The translations under genes and the position numbers were made by a program. The notes beneath the pieces were generated by a model. The model did no database searches and had not been told where the DNA came from. It saw only the letters and a program-made list of their open reading frames with translations. From positions 104,679,811 to 104,743,810 of the forward strand of contig NC_134951.1 in the NCBI RefSeq assembly GCF_965638725.1: 64,000 nucleotides of DNA, written 5' to 3'. The stretch is from Aptenodytes patagonicus. Taxonomy: Eukaryota; Chordata; Aves; Sphenisciformes; Spheniscidae. Every line of letters starts with the position of its first letter. The stretch's first letter is position 1. Below, one piece after another: positions 1 to 12,700 of the stretch.

Positions 1-583
1 GGACAAAGGAGGAACCAAGCCAAAACAAACACAGAGCCTTCCCATAAAAATGATACTGCGCATCTTGATTCCTTTGAAGAAACCTCTTTCTAAATACCTG
101 ATTAATACTTTGTTGACTTCTATACTTACCCAAAAACCTCCATACATCCTTGCATTTTCTCTGTTTTACTTAGCAAAAAATCTGAAGCAATCACTTTCAT
201 CATCATTCATCAAATTACTTCTGAATAATTTTGTTTTATCTAATCAGACAGGTTATTTTCAGCTTACTGTATTCATTTAAAAAGAACTAGGGACTGAAAA
301 ATAGCTTGTTGGCATATAGCATTTGACAGCGATTCTCAGCTTCTGTTCAACAGCAACTAAACAGAAAATAGCATCCGAGAAGACTAAGTAAGACAGGTAG
401 CACTTTCGTATGGAAGTTAGAACAGCACTCCAATAAGAGAAAACAGAATGAAGTGTGACAAGTTATTAATAGCTTTGCCTTATATATTACATATCTGAAA
501 TAAGTAGACAACATTGCTTCAGGCATTCAGCTTGCCTCACAAATATTCTCTAACTTATCTCAAAAAGGCTCAAGTTTGCCCAC
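1..583 (-). other. UBR2 intron 8 (partial)
   Basis: AT-rich intronic DNA to the left of exon 8. I see no further UBR2 exon and no repeat I recognise. Confidence 0.85.
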
Positions 584-704
584 CTGAATATCCAATGACA
601 CTGCCAAGCCAAGTTAGGAGCTTCAGACCAAAGCTCTGATGGGCAACAATAGATGAATGCATAACTTGTACTTTCAATGGCTTTGTCTGACGACTGGTAT
701 TTCT
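584..704 (-). CDS. UBR2: UBR2 exon 8 (last exon in the window)
   Basis: The 121 nt encode residues 288-327 plus one base. [20 protein letters not shown] and then [15 protein letters not shown] match UBR2 almost residue for residue. The acceptor is TTTTTAAG and the donor is GTGGGC. The next exon must lie beyond base 1. Confidence 0.96.
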
Positions 705-3700
705 CTTAAAAAGAAAAGGAAGAAGGAGGTAATGCATATTTAAGTGAGGACTAGCATATATTTCTGCACAGAAACACACCATTCCTATGACTGCTTTCAG
801 TAATTTATAATACTAATACATATTCTAATTACTAACACCTACACAGGGAAGAAACAAAACCAAAAAAGTCTAAACTTTCTTTACCCTATTAATATTTGAA
901 AGGCCTTATTATGCAATATCAATGTATTTAGGCCAATCCATTTTCCACGCTTGGCCTCTTATCAATGTACACACTGATCTGCTGCATTTTACTGATAAGC
1001 AGTCCCATGCACAACCTAAGACAGCCATGCATATTTGTTCCTCACAATATGACACGCAAGTCACACAGCAGCCCACTAAGGGAAGAAAATTATTGTCCAC
1101 GGACTATTTTCAATAATACAAATTAAACACACAGAGTTAAAACAAGAAAGAGTATTTCCCCTCATCTCTGTGTTAGTAATCTTAATAGTTAGACATTACA
1201 TATAAAAGCCATTTGTTCTTTGACTGCATAGGTGGCAAGTTAAAAATATTGCATAACTTTATCTTTAAAGATATGTTAATGTTTTCAAAATACCTTAAAT
1301 AGTTTAAGGCCAGTAACTCTAGCTGCAGAATTTTTTTTCAGTGGTAGCAGTATTATACACAAACTATTTATTTCATGTGATTAAGTACTGCACTGCAGCA
1401 GTTAAAGAAAAAATAAATAAAAAATATTATTCCCATGTTCTTCCATGTAAGAACCCTGTAATATATAGATATTATGAATATATACACATATATAAATACA
1501 CACACACAAAATGAAAGTGTATTTGTAGTTTCACACTTGGATTCAATCAGTAACAATTTTGATAGTTGTGGCTGTGTAAGAGGCAAACAACTTCATACTA
1601 TAGGAGAAAAACTAAGAGTTTAACTTCACTGATCTGAACTGACATGCAATTCTAAAAGATTACATCTGAAGTTCCTGAGCAAACTCTGTTTTCTGAAGGG
1701 AAAAGTTGTCTGGGAACTTCTTTTTAGGAAATGATTTTGGGTACAAGGTAGACCATAGTAGAAAAAACAGAAAGAAAAACGGAGCATAAACCTGTATTTT
1801 GATACCTCTACTGTGTGTATTGTAAATAGTACCTCCAACACTTTGTATTATTAAAATATAGTCATTACAGTAACAACATCCCAAAACCGTGTAGCAAAGC
1901 CTCTTTTTGCTTAAGATGAGGCAAATAAGCAGGTAATATTACTTACCACTATTACCGATTTTGCTTGATCGCAGTACTGAAAGTCTCCATATCGAACAGA
2001 CCTACGTCCCTTTAAATTTGTAAAGAAGTAACATTACCACCAGCTTCTAAATAAGAAGTTCAAATATTGTGTTTTACATTAGTATAAAAGATACAGTAGA
2101 AGTTTCAGATGCACGTTAACCACCCTTGCTTTCATGTTATTTTCATTTTTTAAATTACTGTATATAGTTACATACTTGAATTCCCAAAATGCACCCTGTA
2201 CTTTTTAAAAGAAAATAAAATTATACCATATATGCAGTTACCTGTTATACTAAATTTTCTGTGTATAATATTGTTTTTAAGATGTAACCATCACACTACT
2301 TTTATTTAAAATACCGAAAACCTATCTTTAGTACTCATGCATCAATCATTAGTTTTGGTAGAATTTAAAGATATTTCAGACATTTCAGTGCCTTTTAAAA
2401 AGTAGATATGAAAGCTAATTGGTCTTTTAAGCATACAACTAAAGCACTTGGTTTATTTCAAAACTGGAAGGTTTCCATATTGTATGAGTCTTTCTATACT
2501 GTCAATACACACATTAAAATAGATAGTCGATTCAATTTCTAGTGTATTATAGACAGAACAGATTACTGAGATTTTTAGATCTGGTCTGATGCCAAATCAT
2601 TGTTTCAGGCATAACCTTCTCATTTCTTTTACATACATACACACGTGCACGTGTATATATGCATTCATGTATCTACTTAGAAGTAGGACAGGGATCAACA
2701 GTAGGGAAAAATCTCCAAAGTGCATCCTACAATACACAGCATGTGCTCAAGTCAGCACACATTCAGGGATCAGACGGGAATCTTTTGGTTACTGATATCA
2801 CAAAAATACAGTAGTGATAATACAAAACCAAAATCTAGTTCAGTGTTAAGTAATCTAAAGTGGTTATATTTCCTTTTCCACTGACCTTCTTGAAGTACTT
2901 TAACAACCCAAAATGACACTCTCATTGCCATTTTGGAAGAGACTTCCCCCCCACATGCCACCACCCCCACCCCACCCCCCCCAAAAAAAGGCACAAGCCA
3001 ACAAAACAACATAAAAGGACACTCATTTTCACAGCAACTGCTTAAAAGCTCATGGCACAAATAACAAGATGCAGTTGTCCCCAGAAAGTTTTCCCTTCTT
3101 AAAAAATGCACACAGGCCAGAATACAAACACAGCTGCAGAGTGCTTCTGAGACCAACATACTAGTTAAAATTATATTCAGCATATAGTGATTCTGAACTC
3201 ATTGTTCTTTCTAAATGCTGTATGAAATGCTTTACCTCTTCCTGCCATTATCATCTGACAATTATGAAAAAGAAAACTAAATTAAAAAAAACAAAAACAC
3301 AAGTAGTTCCATGAGCACTGGAACAAAAGCAGCCAATTATGGATTTTATCCCTCACAGTTGACTGGTGTTACTCTGGGAAGCATTTCCCATGCTTGGAGC
3401 ACATATGGGGGCTCTTTCAATATCAGCTCCCTGGTGTACAGTAAGGGATGAACTAAAGCTGCTGCCTGTCCTTGACAGAGGACTGAGAGACACCCTGCTA
3501 TCTACACCCACAAGACTTACTGGAATACAGTTACACTGAAACATATATTCAATATTAGGGCTGGTTTGGATTAGCCAATGAGTTAAGACGTTTTAGGGTG
3601 GCCTGACACACAGGGCTCAATCACATTAACAACGCTCTGGGAAAACAAACTGAAGTAAGCGTAGTCATATAGAATAAATATTAGGGAAAGTATAATTAAA

Positions 3701-6700
3701 AGTCCTAGCAATTAATTTACTTACATCTCTATCTACTGTTGTTGCAAAACCAATAGCTTCCTTCTGCGTGCAGTTGACAGCCTTCTGAAGAGTATAAATA
3801 ACTTGTTCATAGGTATGGACTTCATCATTAAACAGCATGCAGTAGTAAGTGTCACTCTTCTCACTTCAAAGCAAGGATTGAATTTATATAATTCAAAGTA
3901 ATGTAATTTAAAAAAAAAAAAAAAACACAACTTCTAGTTTAACAAAGTTTTCCACCAAGCAGACAACCCAAGCCTGGGCTTCCTTTGCTGTACTGGAACA
4001 TATCTCAACAATTTACTTGAAAAGGACTGACCACCCCTAACCTCTATAGGAATGTGCATCTTTCCTGCAGAATTAAGTCCAAAACAAGCAAAATCTTAAG
4101 ACAATATTTAGGTCTGAGTACTATTTTTGAACATTTGTTGATTATGAATTGATAGTTTCCTACTAAGGAAAACACATTTCCTTCCATTGCAGCTGTGCTC
4201 AATACATTCCCCCATAGCTTCTTAAGAGATTTCACCCGTCTTGGCATTATTTTGCCACACCTGTTTCCCCAATACTGCATAAAGGTCTATTAGACAACAA
4301 AAACTTGGCAGTCTCTTAAAAAGCCTAAACTCCACAATCCTCAAAACCACAACTTATTAAACTTACATAGATTCAGTGCAATCTTTTGATTCGCATCATT
4401 TCTTTACACAACATTCTTATTCACACAACACAAAGTAAAAGAAGTTACTAACAAGATGTCACAAATTAATCCATGATAACTATGATGCTACAATACACTT
4501 AAATATTCTGTAATGCTTCAAAATTTGTAATAAGTGGATCACCAAAAGTACAAAATACTTTTGCCATCAGAATTTCAGCAAACTTTGATCATAAGAAATT
4601 AACCCACCACTTGTTTTATGGTATTGTATTTTACTAATACTTCGTTTTCAATATTAAGAAAATGAAGGTATCACAAAGACATTGTTTCATCATCGCTATG
4701 AAGAGAAATGGGCTGTATAACCACAAAAGTAAAAAATAGGAGAAAAACAAATCTATTAAAATTATTTTAGTCCATTGTCTACAAAATATTCCTGACAATA
4801 TTAGGAAAGGCAGAAAATATACTTAAAATCAGAATTTGCATTTTCTATTGTAAATATCTGCAAGCCTTTAAAAGGCATAAGTCAAATACTATACTTACGT
4901 CATTTCTAGGCCAGGCAATTCATTTTCCTTTTCCCATGTTAATATATCTACTGCATATTTAAATGTGATGGCAAAAATATTATAAGCTCTTGCTACCATA
5001 TCTTCTGGTAACTGCACAAGAGGATCCTGAAAAATAAATATAAATGGCAATTGAGAAACTAAATTACATTCAAAATAGAAATTATCAAATTTGCACCTCT
5101 CTGTCAAAGATGATGTAAGCATCTTTAATGATGTCTTTCTTTAAATGACTTTACATTTGAAAGGAACAGAGTCAATAATCATCTCGTTTTCTTCTTCCAG
5201 TTCTTCACTGACAATCACCAAACCAGTGATGTAACATTCAACACCTAAATGTTAACTTGCCTCTGATCACCCACTTAAATTTTCACACACTTCTCCATTT
5301 TCATTGTTCCCACTTCTGCACACCTTCTAAGATAGTTCTTCTGAACAACTTTTAACCTCAGCCATATTAAAATCTGCTTTTTCTGCAATGCCTTCAAAAA
5401 CATAATTTGAAATCACCGTATCTTTTGTTCCACTTACCAATATTAGTAAACTGCAGAATACAAACAACTATGCATCTATTGTCTTGTTTCATATGTAGCA
5501 TGCATTAAGAGGCAGAAGTCTTATCTATCCAAGCTTACACAACATCCAGCACAATGGGATCATGATTTATGATGCACGTCTCTTACATGCTGTGGCATAT
5601 AAATAATTAAATGCTTAAATGTAACTAGGTATTTCATAATGATCTGCCCATGTCTCAGTCTCATTCACAGACAGCTGTTCCCCTTTCATATGTGGACCAT
5701 GCACTCACTTGTGCCCACTCTGCACTCGCGAGGGTGCCTTCCATTTGACATCTGCAGCAGCCACTATAAATTCATCCTCCTCTCTCTGCCAGAGCAGAAT
5801 GACTGCTGCTGCACGTGGGGGAACCGAAATGAGGAGGGGGAGGAAGAGGAGTGCTCCCTCAGTCTGCAAAGTCAAAGGGACTACTTTTTGGAGCAGCAAA
5901 CGAGAACCACTGCCAACTCTGAATCAGGTAGTACAAGTACCGCTGCTATTTCCTTCCAATCTATTTCAAGGGATTTGTGTGTGAATAGAAAACATTAAAA
6001 AAAACTCTTCTCTGAAAGGATTCTTCTTCTACTATTTCAAATTTTTGATGTTCAGAACAACTAGTCCCTCTTCTACAAAGCTGGAAAGGGAACATTGTAT
6101 GCCCTGTAGGTCACCTGGACGTGTACTATACATTGGGTCACTGACTCAATTCATCATTTGATATTTTGAAGTATGTGTAACTGTTAGCCAATTAAAATAT
6201 TTAACAGTAGCCCAATTTCGTTTTAGGATTACCTAATACCAAATTCTATGTTTCACTACAGTTTACATTGTATAAAAATGGTCACAATCTTTTCAGAACT
6301 CAAGCCTGCATTATCTACAGGAGGCCCTTGACAGTCAGCAATTCACCTGTACTAGTAAAGTTTATTCACCTACCCATCCCAAGATTCTTTTGGAGTATTT
6401 GGAAGCTTTACAGAAGTGTTAATAACTGCCATTTCTCTTTTTTGCTTCATTTAAAACTTATCTAGGGTATGGAAAACTATTAGTCACCAAAAGCAAAGGC
6501 AAATCTTAAGCAGCAGCACTGCCTCCATTCCCAGCATTTTCAACAAAGACATGTATCTGGGCAAGGCAGAAAACAGTCTCTGATAATGCTCAACAAATGA
6601 TCCTGGATCTACCTCAAACACAACATTGCATAACGTAAGAGATCTCAATCCCCATCACTCACGGGGAAGAAACACAAAGCCTGCCTAGTACCTTAATTTT

Positions 6701-9700
6701 TCTGTCACTCACACTCACTGTGTGAGTATCTTTGGACATAGAAGTTCTGAAATCTTGGGAGGACTGCTACAAGTTTTCTAAGGTTGCCCACTAACGTAAA
6801 CTGGCATGTAGATCAAGTGGTGAGTCCATGCAGCTGCGCTAGAGTCTTAGGGTTGAGATAGCGATAGTAGATTTTAGAAGGACCACTGTCACTGCAAATA
6901 CAGTTACAGTTGCTTCACTTAAACCATCAGATCAGCAAAATTACTGCAAAAATTCGGCTTATATTTTCCCTTCAAAAAAATCTCACAGAAATTATATTAC
7001 ATAAGAACAGACATGAGTGGCTAGACCAGAAGCCCAACTAGCCACTCTCATTCCTGAGATGTAATAACAGATACTAAGGGAAGAGTATAAGAAAAGGACA
7101 GAATGCTCCTCTGGTCTCCAGTAACTTAAGACACTAATACTTCCCACACCAAAGATGGTATCTACAATTTTTAAATGGCCATTGATCATTTTTTCCCTCT
7201 ACAAACATGTTTAAATTTCCTTTTGAACACATGTAAACTTGTAACAATGGTGTTCCATAACAGTTAGTCCAACAGCTTGAGTTCATGCTGTAAGAAGTAG
7301 CATGTCTTTTTGCATTTAATATGTCCAAGTTGTTATGCTATGAGACATGGTGAAGGTATGTTCTCTATTTACCTTCTCCATACCAAACAAGCTTTTATAG
7401 TCCTCTATCTTACATCTCCATTACAGCTTTCCTGTAACAGCAAGTTATTTTGATTTAAAAAATCTGTGCACTTTACTTTGGTAAGAATTGGAACATATGT
7501 TGCACAGACAGATTAATTTGGCTTCTTCAGGCACACGATTACATACATGTTTGGTTTTTGGGGGGTTTTTTGGGTTTTTTTGGTTTGGTGTTTTTTTTTT
7601 TTTTTAACACGTGGCAGACTCCCTTCACCTTTCAGAATAAGACAGAAAAACAAAGCAACAGAACTAAAGCTGCAGAGGCGACCAAGAACATACAAAATAA
7701 AGCCTTCAAGTAGAAAACGTCATTCTAAACTCCTTAAGTTAGACAAGATATTAATTTTGTCTAACACATAGTGTGGTTCAAATATTACTATTACATTTCC
7801 TCCCCATCTCTCATGCATGGTATACAAGACTAAAAATAACCTCGTATGAATGAGTTTTATATATACACACATATATAGACAGTTAACAATGTTTTGAAAC
7901 ATGCCTCCTCAACTGTTATTACCTCTTCTTCTGCAGTCTCTGAAGTGTTAAGTTCATGCTTTTGACAGTAAGGACCTTCTTTCCAAGCTTCTGTATCACC
8001 ACAGTCACAGAAACCTCCTCCACCTGATGTTGTCATCTAAAATTATTTAAAAACAAAACAGTTCATGTGAATATGCATATACATACATGCACATTAAGAA
8101 ATGAGTAGTCATAGATAAACTACAAAAGCATGACCACAACACCCGATGGCTTTAGCTGATACCCTGTTAAAAAGCATAGTGAAACTATGCCTGTTTCTAT
8201 GATGGCTGAAAGCTTATCTACTTCATCAGTCTGCCTATGCTAAAACAAAATTTAAAAAAAACAAACAACAACAAAAACCAACAGAAGCTTCAAACACCCC
8301 CATTCTGCCCCACCTGAAGGCTGTGGGTTTTTTCTGGTTTTAAGTTTTTCTGAATCTATTACTTGCAATGCCATCTGTACTATTTCAGATTCTCACATTT
8401 TTAATCTGAACAAAGCTATATCGTTTCATATAGCATTATTACACAGTGAGTAAAAGATGTGCTGTTCACAGTAACAGTTTACAGACAAAACTTACAAACT
8501 GTCCACACAAGTCTTAGTAAGCATAGAAAAAAGTATCTGAAAACTGTATATTTACACTGTTTTAATAAAATGGATTTTAAAGCCAAGATCACCTCAAATT
8601 AGTAAGTGTAATAATACTCTTTTTGAACCACAACTATTAACTGATTCATAGAATTCTTCTTCTTTCATTTTTGGCATACAGGTACATTCTGTACATACAG
8701 GTACATCCTACAGTATCAACAAAATTAGACAGACATTTGAAACAACATTTGCTTACATTTTTGGATGTCACCTAGACTTGTTAATTCACTAAACCTACAT
8801 ACAAGAAGTATGCTGATATCAGCAAATTGGGTCGGGTTTCTTGGGGCAAGTTGTTGTGTTTGGTTTTTTCTTCCTAAATCCTAGTGCTCAACGTAACCAT
8901 GCAGTGATCGAATTTACATTAACAGCAGTGCAGTATTGTCAAAAACAGATTTACAGAAAGGCTGCACCGGTAGTTTTCACTTCGCTTCTTAGTTTAAAAA
9001 CACACCAAGGCCTTCTTGGGTTTGTTTGTAGTTTTTTTTTAACTAATCATAGAATCATTTAGGTTGGAAAAGACCTTTAAGATCATCAAGTCCAACCGTT
9101 AACCTAGCACTGCCAAGTCCACCACTAAACCATGTCCCTAAGTGCCACGTCTACACGTCTTTTAAATACCTCCAGGGATGGGGACTCCACCACTTCCCTG
9201 GGCAGCCTGGTCCAACGCCTGACAACCCTGTCGGTGAAGAAATTTTTCCTCACATCCAATCTAAACCTCTCCTGGTGCAAGTTGAGGCTGTTTCCTCTCA
9301 TCCTATCACTAGTTACTTGGGAGAAGAGACCGACACCCACCTCGCTACAACCTCCTTTCAGGTAGTTGGAGAGAGCGATGAGGTCTCCCCTCAGCCTCCT
9401 CTTCTCCAGGCTAAACAACCCCAGTTCCCTCAGCCGCTCCTCACAGGACTTGTTCTCCAGACCCCCCACCAGCCTCGTTGCCCTTCTCTGGACATGCTCC
9501 AGCACCTCAATGTCTTTCTTGTAGTGAGGGGCCCAAAACTGAACACAGTATTCAAGGTGTGGCCTCACCAGTGCCCAGTACAGGGGCACGATCACTTCCC
9601 TACTCCTGCTGGCCACACTGTTTCTGATATAGGCCAGGATGCCATTGGCCTTCTTGGCCACCTGGGCACACGGCTGGCTCATGTTCAGCTGGCTGTCAAC

Positions 9701-12700
9701 CAACACCCCCAGGTCCTCTTCCACCAGGCAGCTTTCCAGCCACTCTTCCCCAAGCCTGTAGCATTGCATGGGGTTGTTGTCATCAAAGTGCAGGACCTGG
9801 CACTTGGCCTTGTTGAACCTCATAAAATTGGCCTCAGCCCATCGATCCAGCCTGTCCAGGTCCCTCTGCAGAGCCTTCCTACCCTTGAGCAGATCAACAC
9901 TCCCGCCCAACTTGGTGTTGTCTGCAAACTTACTGAGGGTGCACTCGATCCCTCGTCCAGATCATTGATAAAGATATTAAACAGAACCAGCCCCAATACT
10001 GAGCCCTGGGGAACACCACTTGTGACCCGCCACCAACTGGATTTAACTCCATTCGCCACAACTCTTTGGGCTCAGCCATCCAGCCAGTTTTTTACCCAGC
10101 GAGGAGTACACCTGTCCAAGCCATGAGCAGCCAGTTTCTCCAGGAGAATGCTGTGGAAAACGGTGTCAAAGGCTTTACTAAAGTCTAGTTAGACCACATC
10201 CACAGCCTTTCCCTCATCCACTAAGTGGGTCACCTTGTCACAGAAGAAGATCAGGTTAGTCAAGCAGGACCTGCCTTTCATAATTCCATGCTGACTGGGC
10301 CTGTGCTACTGTACTACTAATAGCAGTAGATTACTAAAATAAACAGCATCTACAATTTTAGTTTGCTATTTTAACTTCATGTTTAAAAACAAACAAAAAT
10401 TCTACTATTGTAAAGAATTTGGTAACAATTCAGATGTTTAAAGGAAATGGTTTCTTAATAAAGGTTTTTCGGTACCTTTTAAAAATAGTCAAACATCAAG
10501 GCCAAAGCAAGTCAAAAAACAACTCTAATGCTGTAAAATTCACTAAAGGGCACATGTGAAAAATAACACTCACATTTGTAAGCTTAACTGTCATGCATAA
10601 AATTTCATTGCTCAATATTTTAAAGTGTTAACTTTTAGAATTTACACTCAGATCAAAACACTCAAGTTCTTGTAAGATTATTGCAGACATAATTCGAAAC
10701 TTTGTGTTCATCCAACATTTTGAAATTATGTATACATTCTTAAACTTTAAATAAGGAGTTTCATACACATACAGAATTATTAACAACTACATCATATATT
10801 CCAGCAGTATTACTAACCCTGTATCGGTGCTCTCTATGAATACTTCCAAGAAAGCACTCCATGCATAACACACAAGTTGGGTCAACTGCACAGTCTCTGA
10901 AAACAGCAAAAAAAACAGGGGGGGGAAGCAGCATTAAACAAATGTTTTTGCCTTTAATTACACATTTTACAACAGGTAATTTTCAAATATCACCAACATG
11001 AACCTTCTGATTAATGTATATATTATTCTGAAAGAGGAAAGGGATGGCTTCCAAGGAGGGGGAAACAAATGAAGGAGGAAAAAAAAAAAATCGGTTCTCA
11101 TAACAGAAGAGGCTTTACAATATTGTCTGGGTAGCATGTATATTTGGGCAATATAGCCATTGCCTTCAAGAGGTGAGACAAGTATATAAGCAAGTAAACA
11201 GATGGATTACAGAACACAATATAGACAGGTAAACAGTATAACCCCAAGCAAGTTCTCTCTAGTACAGAGTACAAGCATTAACAATCTCCAGCAATCAGAG
11301 AAGACATTTTTTCATTGAACACTGGAAAGAAAGATAGCACACAACAGATTAGATCAAACCTCTGCTTCCAAGTTTAGCCCTACAAGCTCACTGAAGAGGT
11401 CCGAGAACACAATTTCCTCAACCAGGAGATCAGAGACCATAATAAGGTCCTGTCTACAAGCACTGCTATATTAGATAGAAGTAGTATTTCCAGCAAAAGG
11501 GGCTAAACAAATGAATGAACCAATTATGCATTACATTTAACTGTCTCCTTGGGAAACACTGAAAATACATGAACCTATGTAATGCAACTGACTTCAAGGC
11601 ACTTCAAGATTAAGGGGGTCAGGTTTTGCAATGTAAAAATAACTAAGAGAATGAATGTCTTATGATGGTTATTATTAAAACACAAATTCAGAGAAACAAC
11701 TTATTTTGTTCAAAAGAAAACACCAAAGACCCTATGAAATGTTATTATCAAGAACTCTCTTGATTTCATTTCACCAAATAAATTAAACCAGGTAGTCACT
11801 GAAAGATAATCAGGCAACCATGATTTACTATGCATAAAGTACCATTTTCACATTTGTTTTCTCCAGAGGAGCCACTAAAGGTGAAAGTGTCAAAGCAAAA
11901 TTATACAAAGCTCTTCTGTTTTAGAATAATTTATGTTTGTGGCATTTCTTTTTTTTTTTTTTTTTAATTAAAAAACCCAAAAACTTATTGCAACAATATG
12001 CCTACAGTATTGGGTAGATTAGTTCTACAATATTGGGCATCGATTTTTCAGAGCCCTAAACTTGTGGCAATATACTTACAAACTCAGAACCATTTGCCAA
12101 GTAATTTCTCGAACAAATAAGGGTGCTTATACCTAAAGCAGAGGCAAACCTGTAAGCTTCACAACTGGACAGAAAAGCCACTGCTTCTAATATATTTCAT
12201 GGACTCGGAAAACAATTCTTTTCTGTATCCCACAAAAGTTTAAATTAAACTCTCATTATTCTTCATTACCAAAGAAAATTAGTCAAAGAAAATTATTAAC
12301 ACACAACAGGAAACATGAACAGTTTTACATCTACGTTCAGTACTTAATCGAAAGAAGATGAGACTTCATCTTGATAGCAGCAACAGCAAAAATATTCTGT
12401 ATTCACTGCTGACCCTGACCTGAGCAGAAGATCGGACAAGATGGCCTACCAAGACATCCTTTCTAACCTGAATGATATTATGATTATATTGCTGTATTTA
12501 AATCATTTTTTTACTGCAACAAAGACCCTGAGTATGAACAGTACATTAACTCATTCTCTAAATTCTACACCAATGGACTACATTATTCTATGTTTTCATC
12601 ATACCTGACAGTATTCTCAAGGATATACTTTACATATTGAGTTGTTGGTCTTGAAAAAACAAGTGTTTAGAAGAAATTAACAGAACTCCCACAGTTTTCA

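Larger units (their letters stand above)
8037..10817 (-). other. UBR2 intron 3, host of the CR1 insertion
   Basis: 2,781 bp, nearly half of it the CR1 element. The remainder is AT-rich without recognisable features. Confidence 0.9.

Noticed and set aside
5639-5998. A GC-richer patch in UBR2 intron 4 with frames on both strands and a CAG/GTAGTA donor-like end
   Set aside because: No family match and no matching acceptor. It does not correspond to any UBR2 exon, and the neighbouring exons join correctly without it.
9275-10126. A 283-codon plus-strand frame
   Set aside because: It is the antisense shadow of the CR1 reverse transcriptase region.
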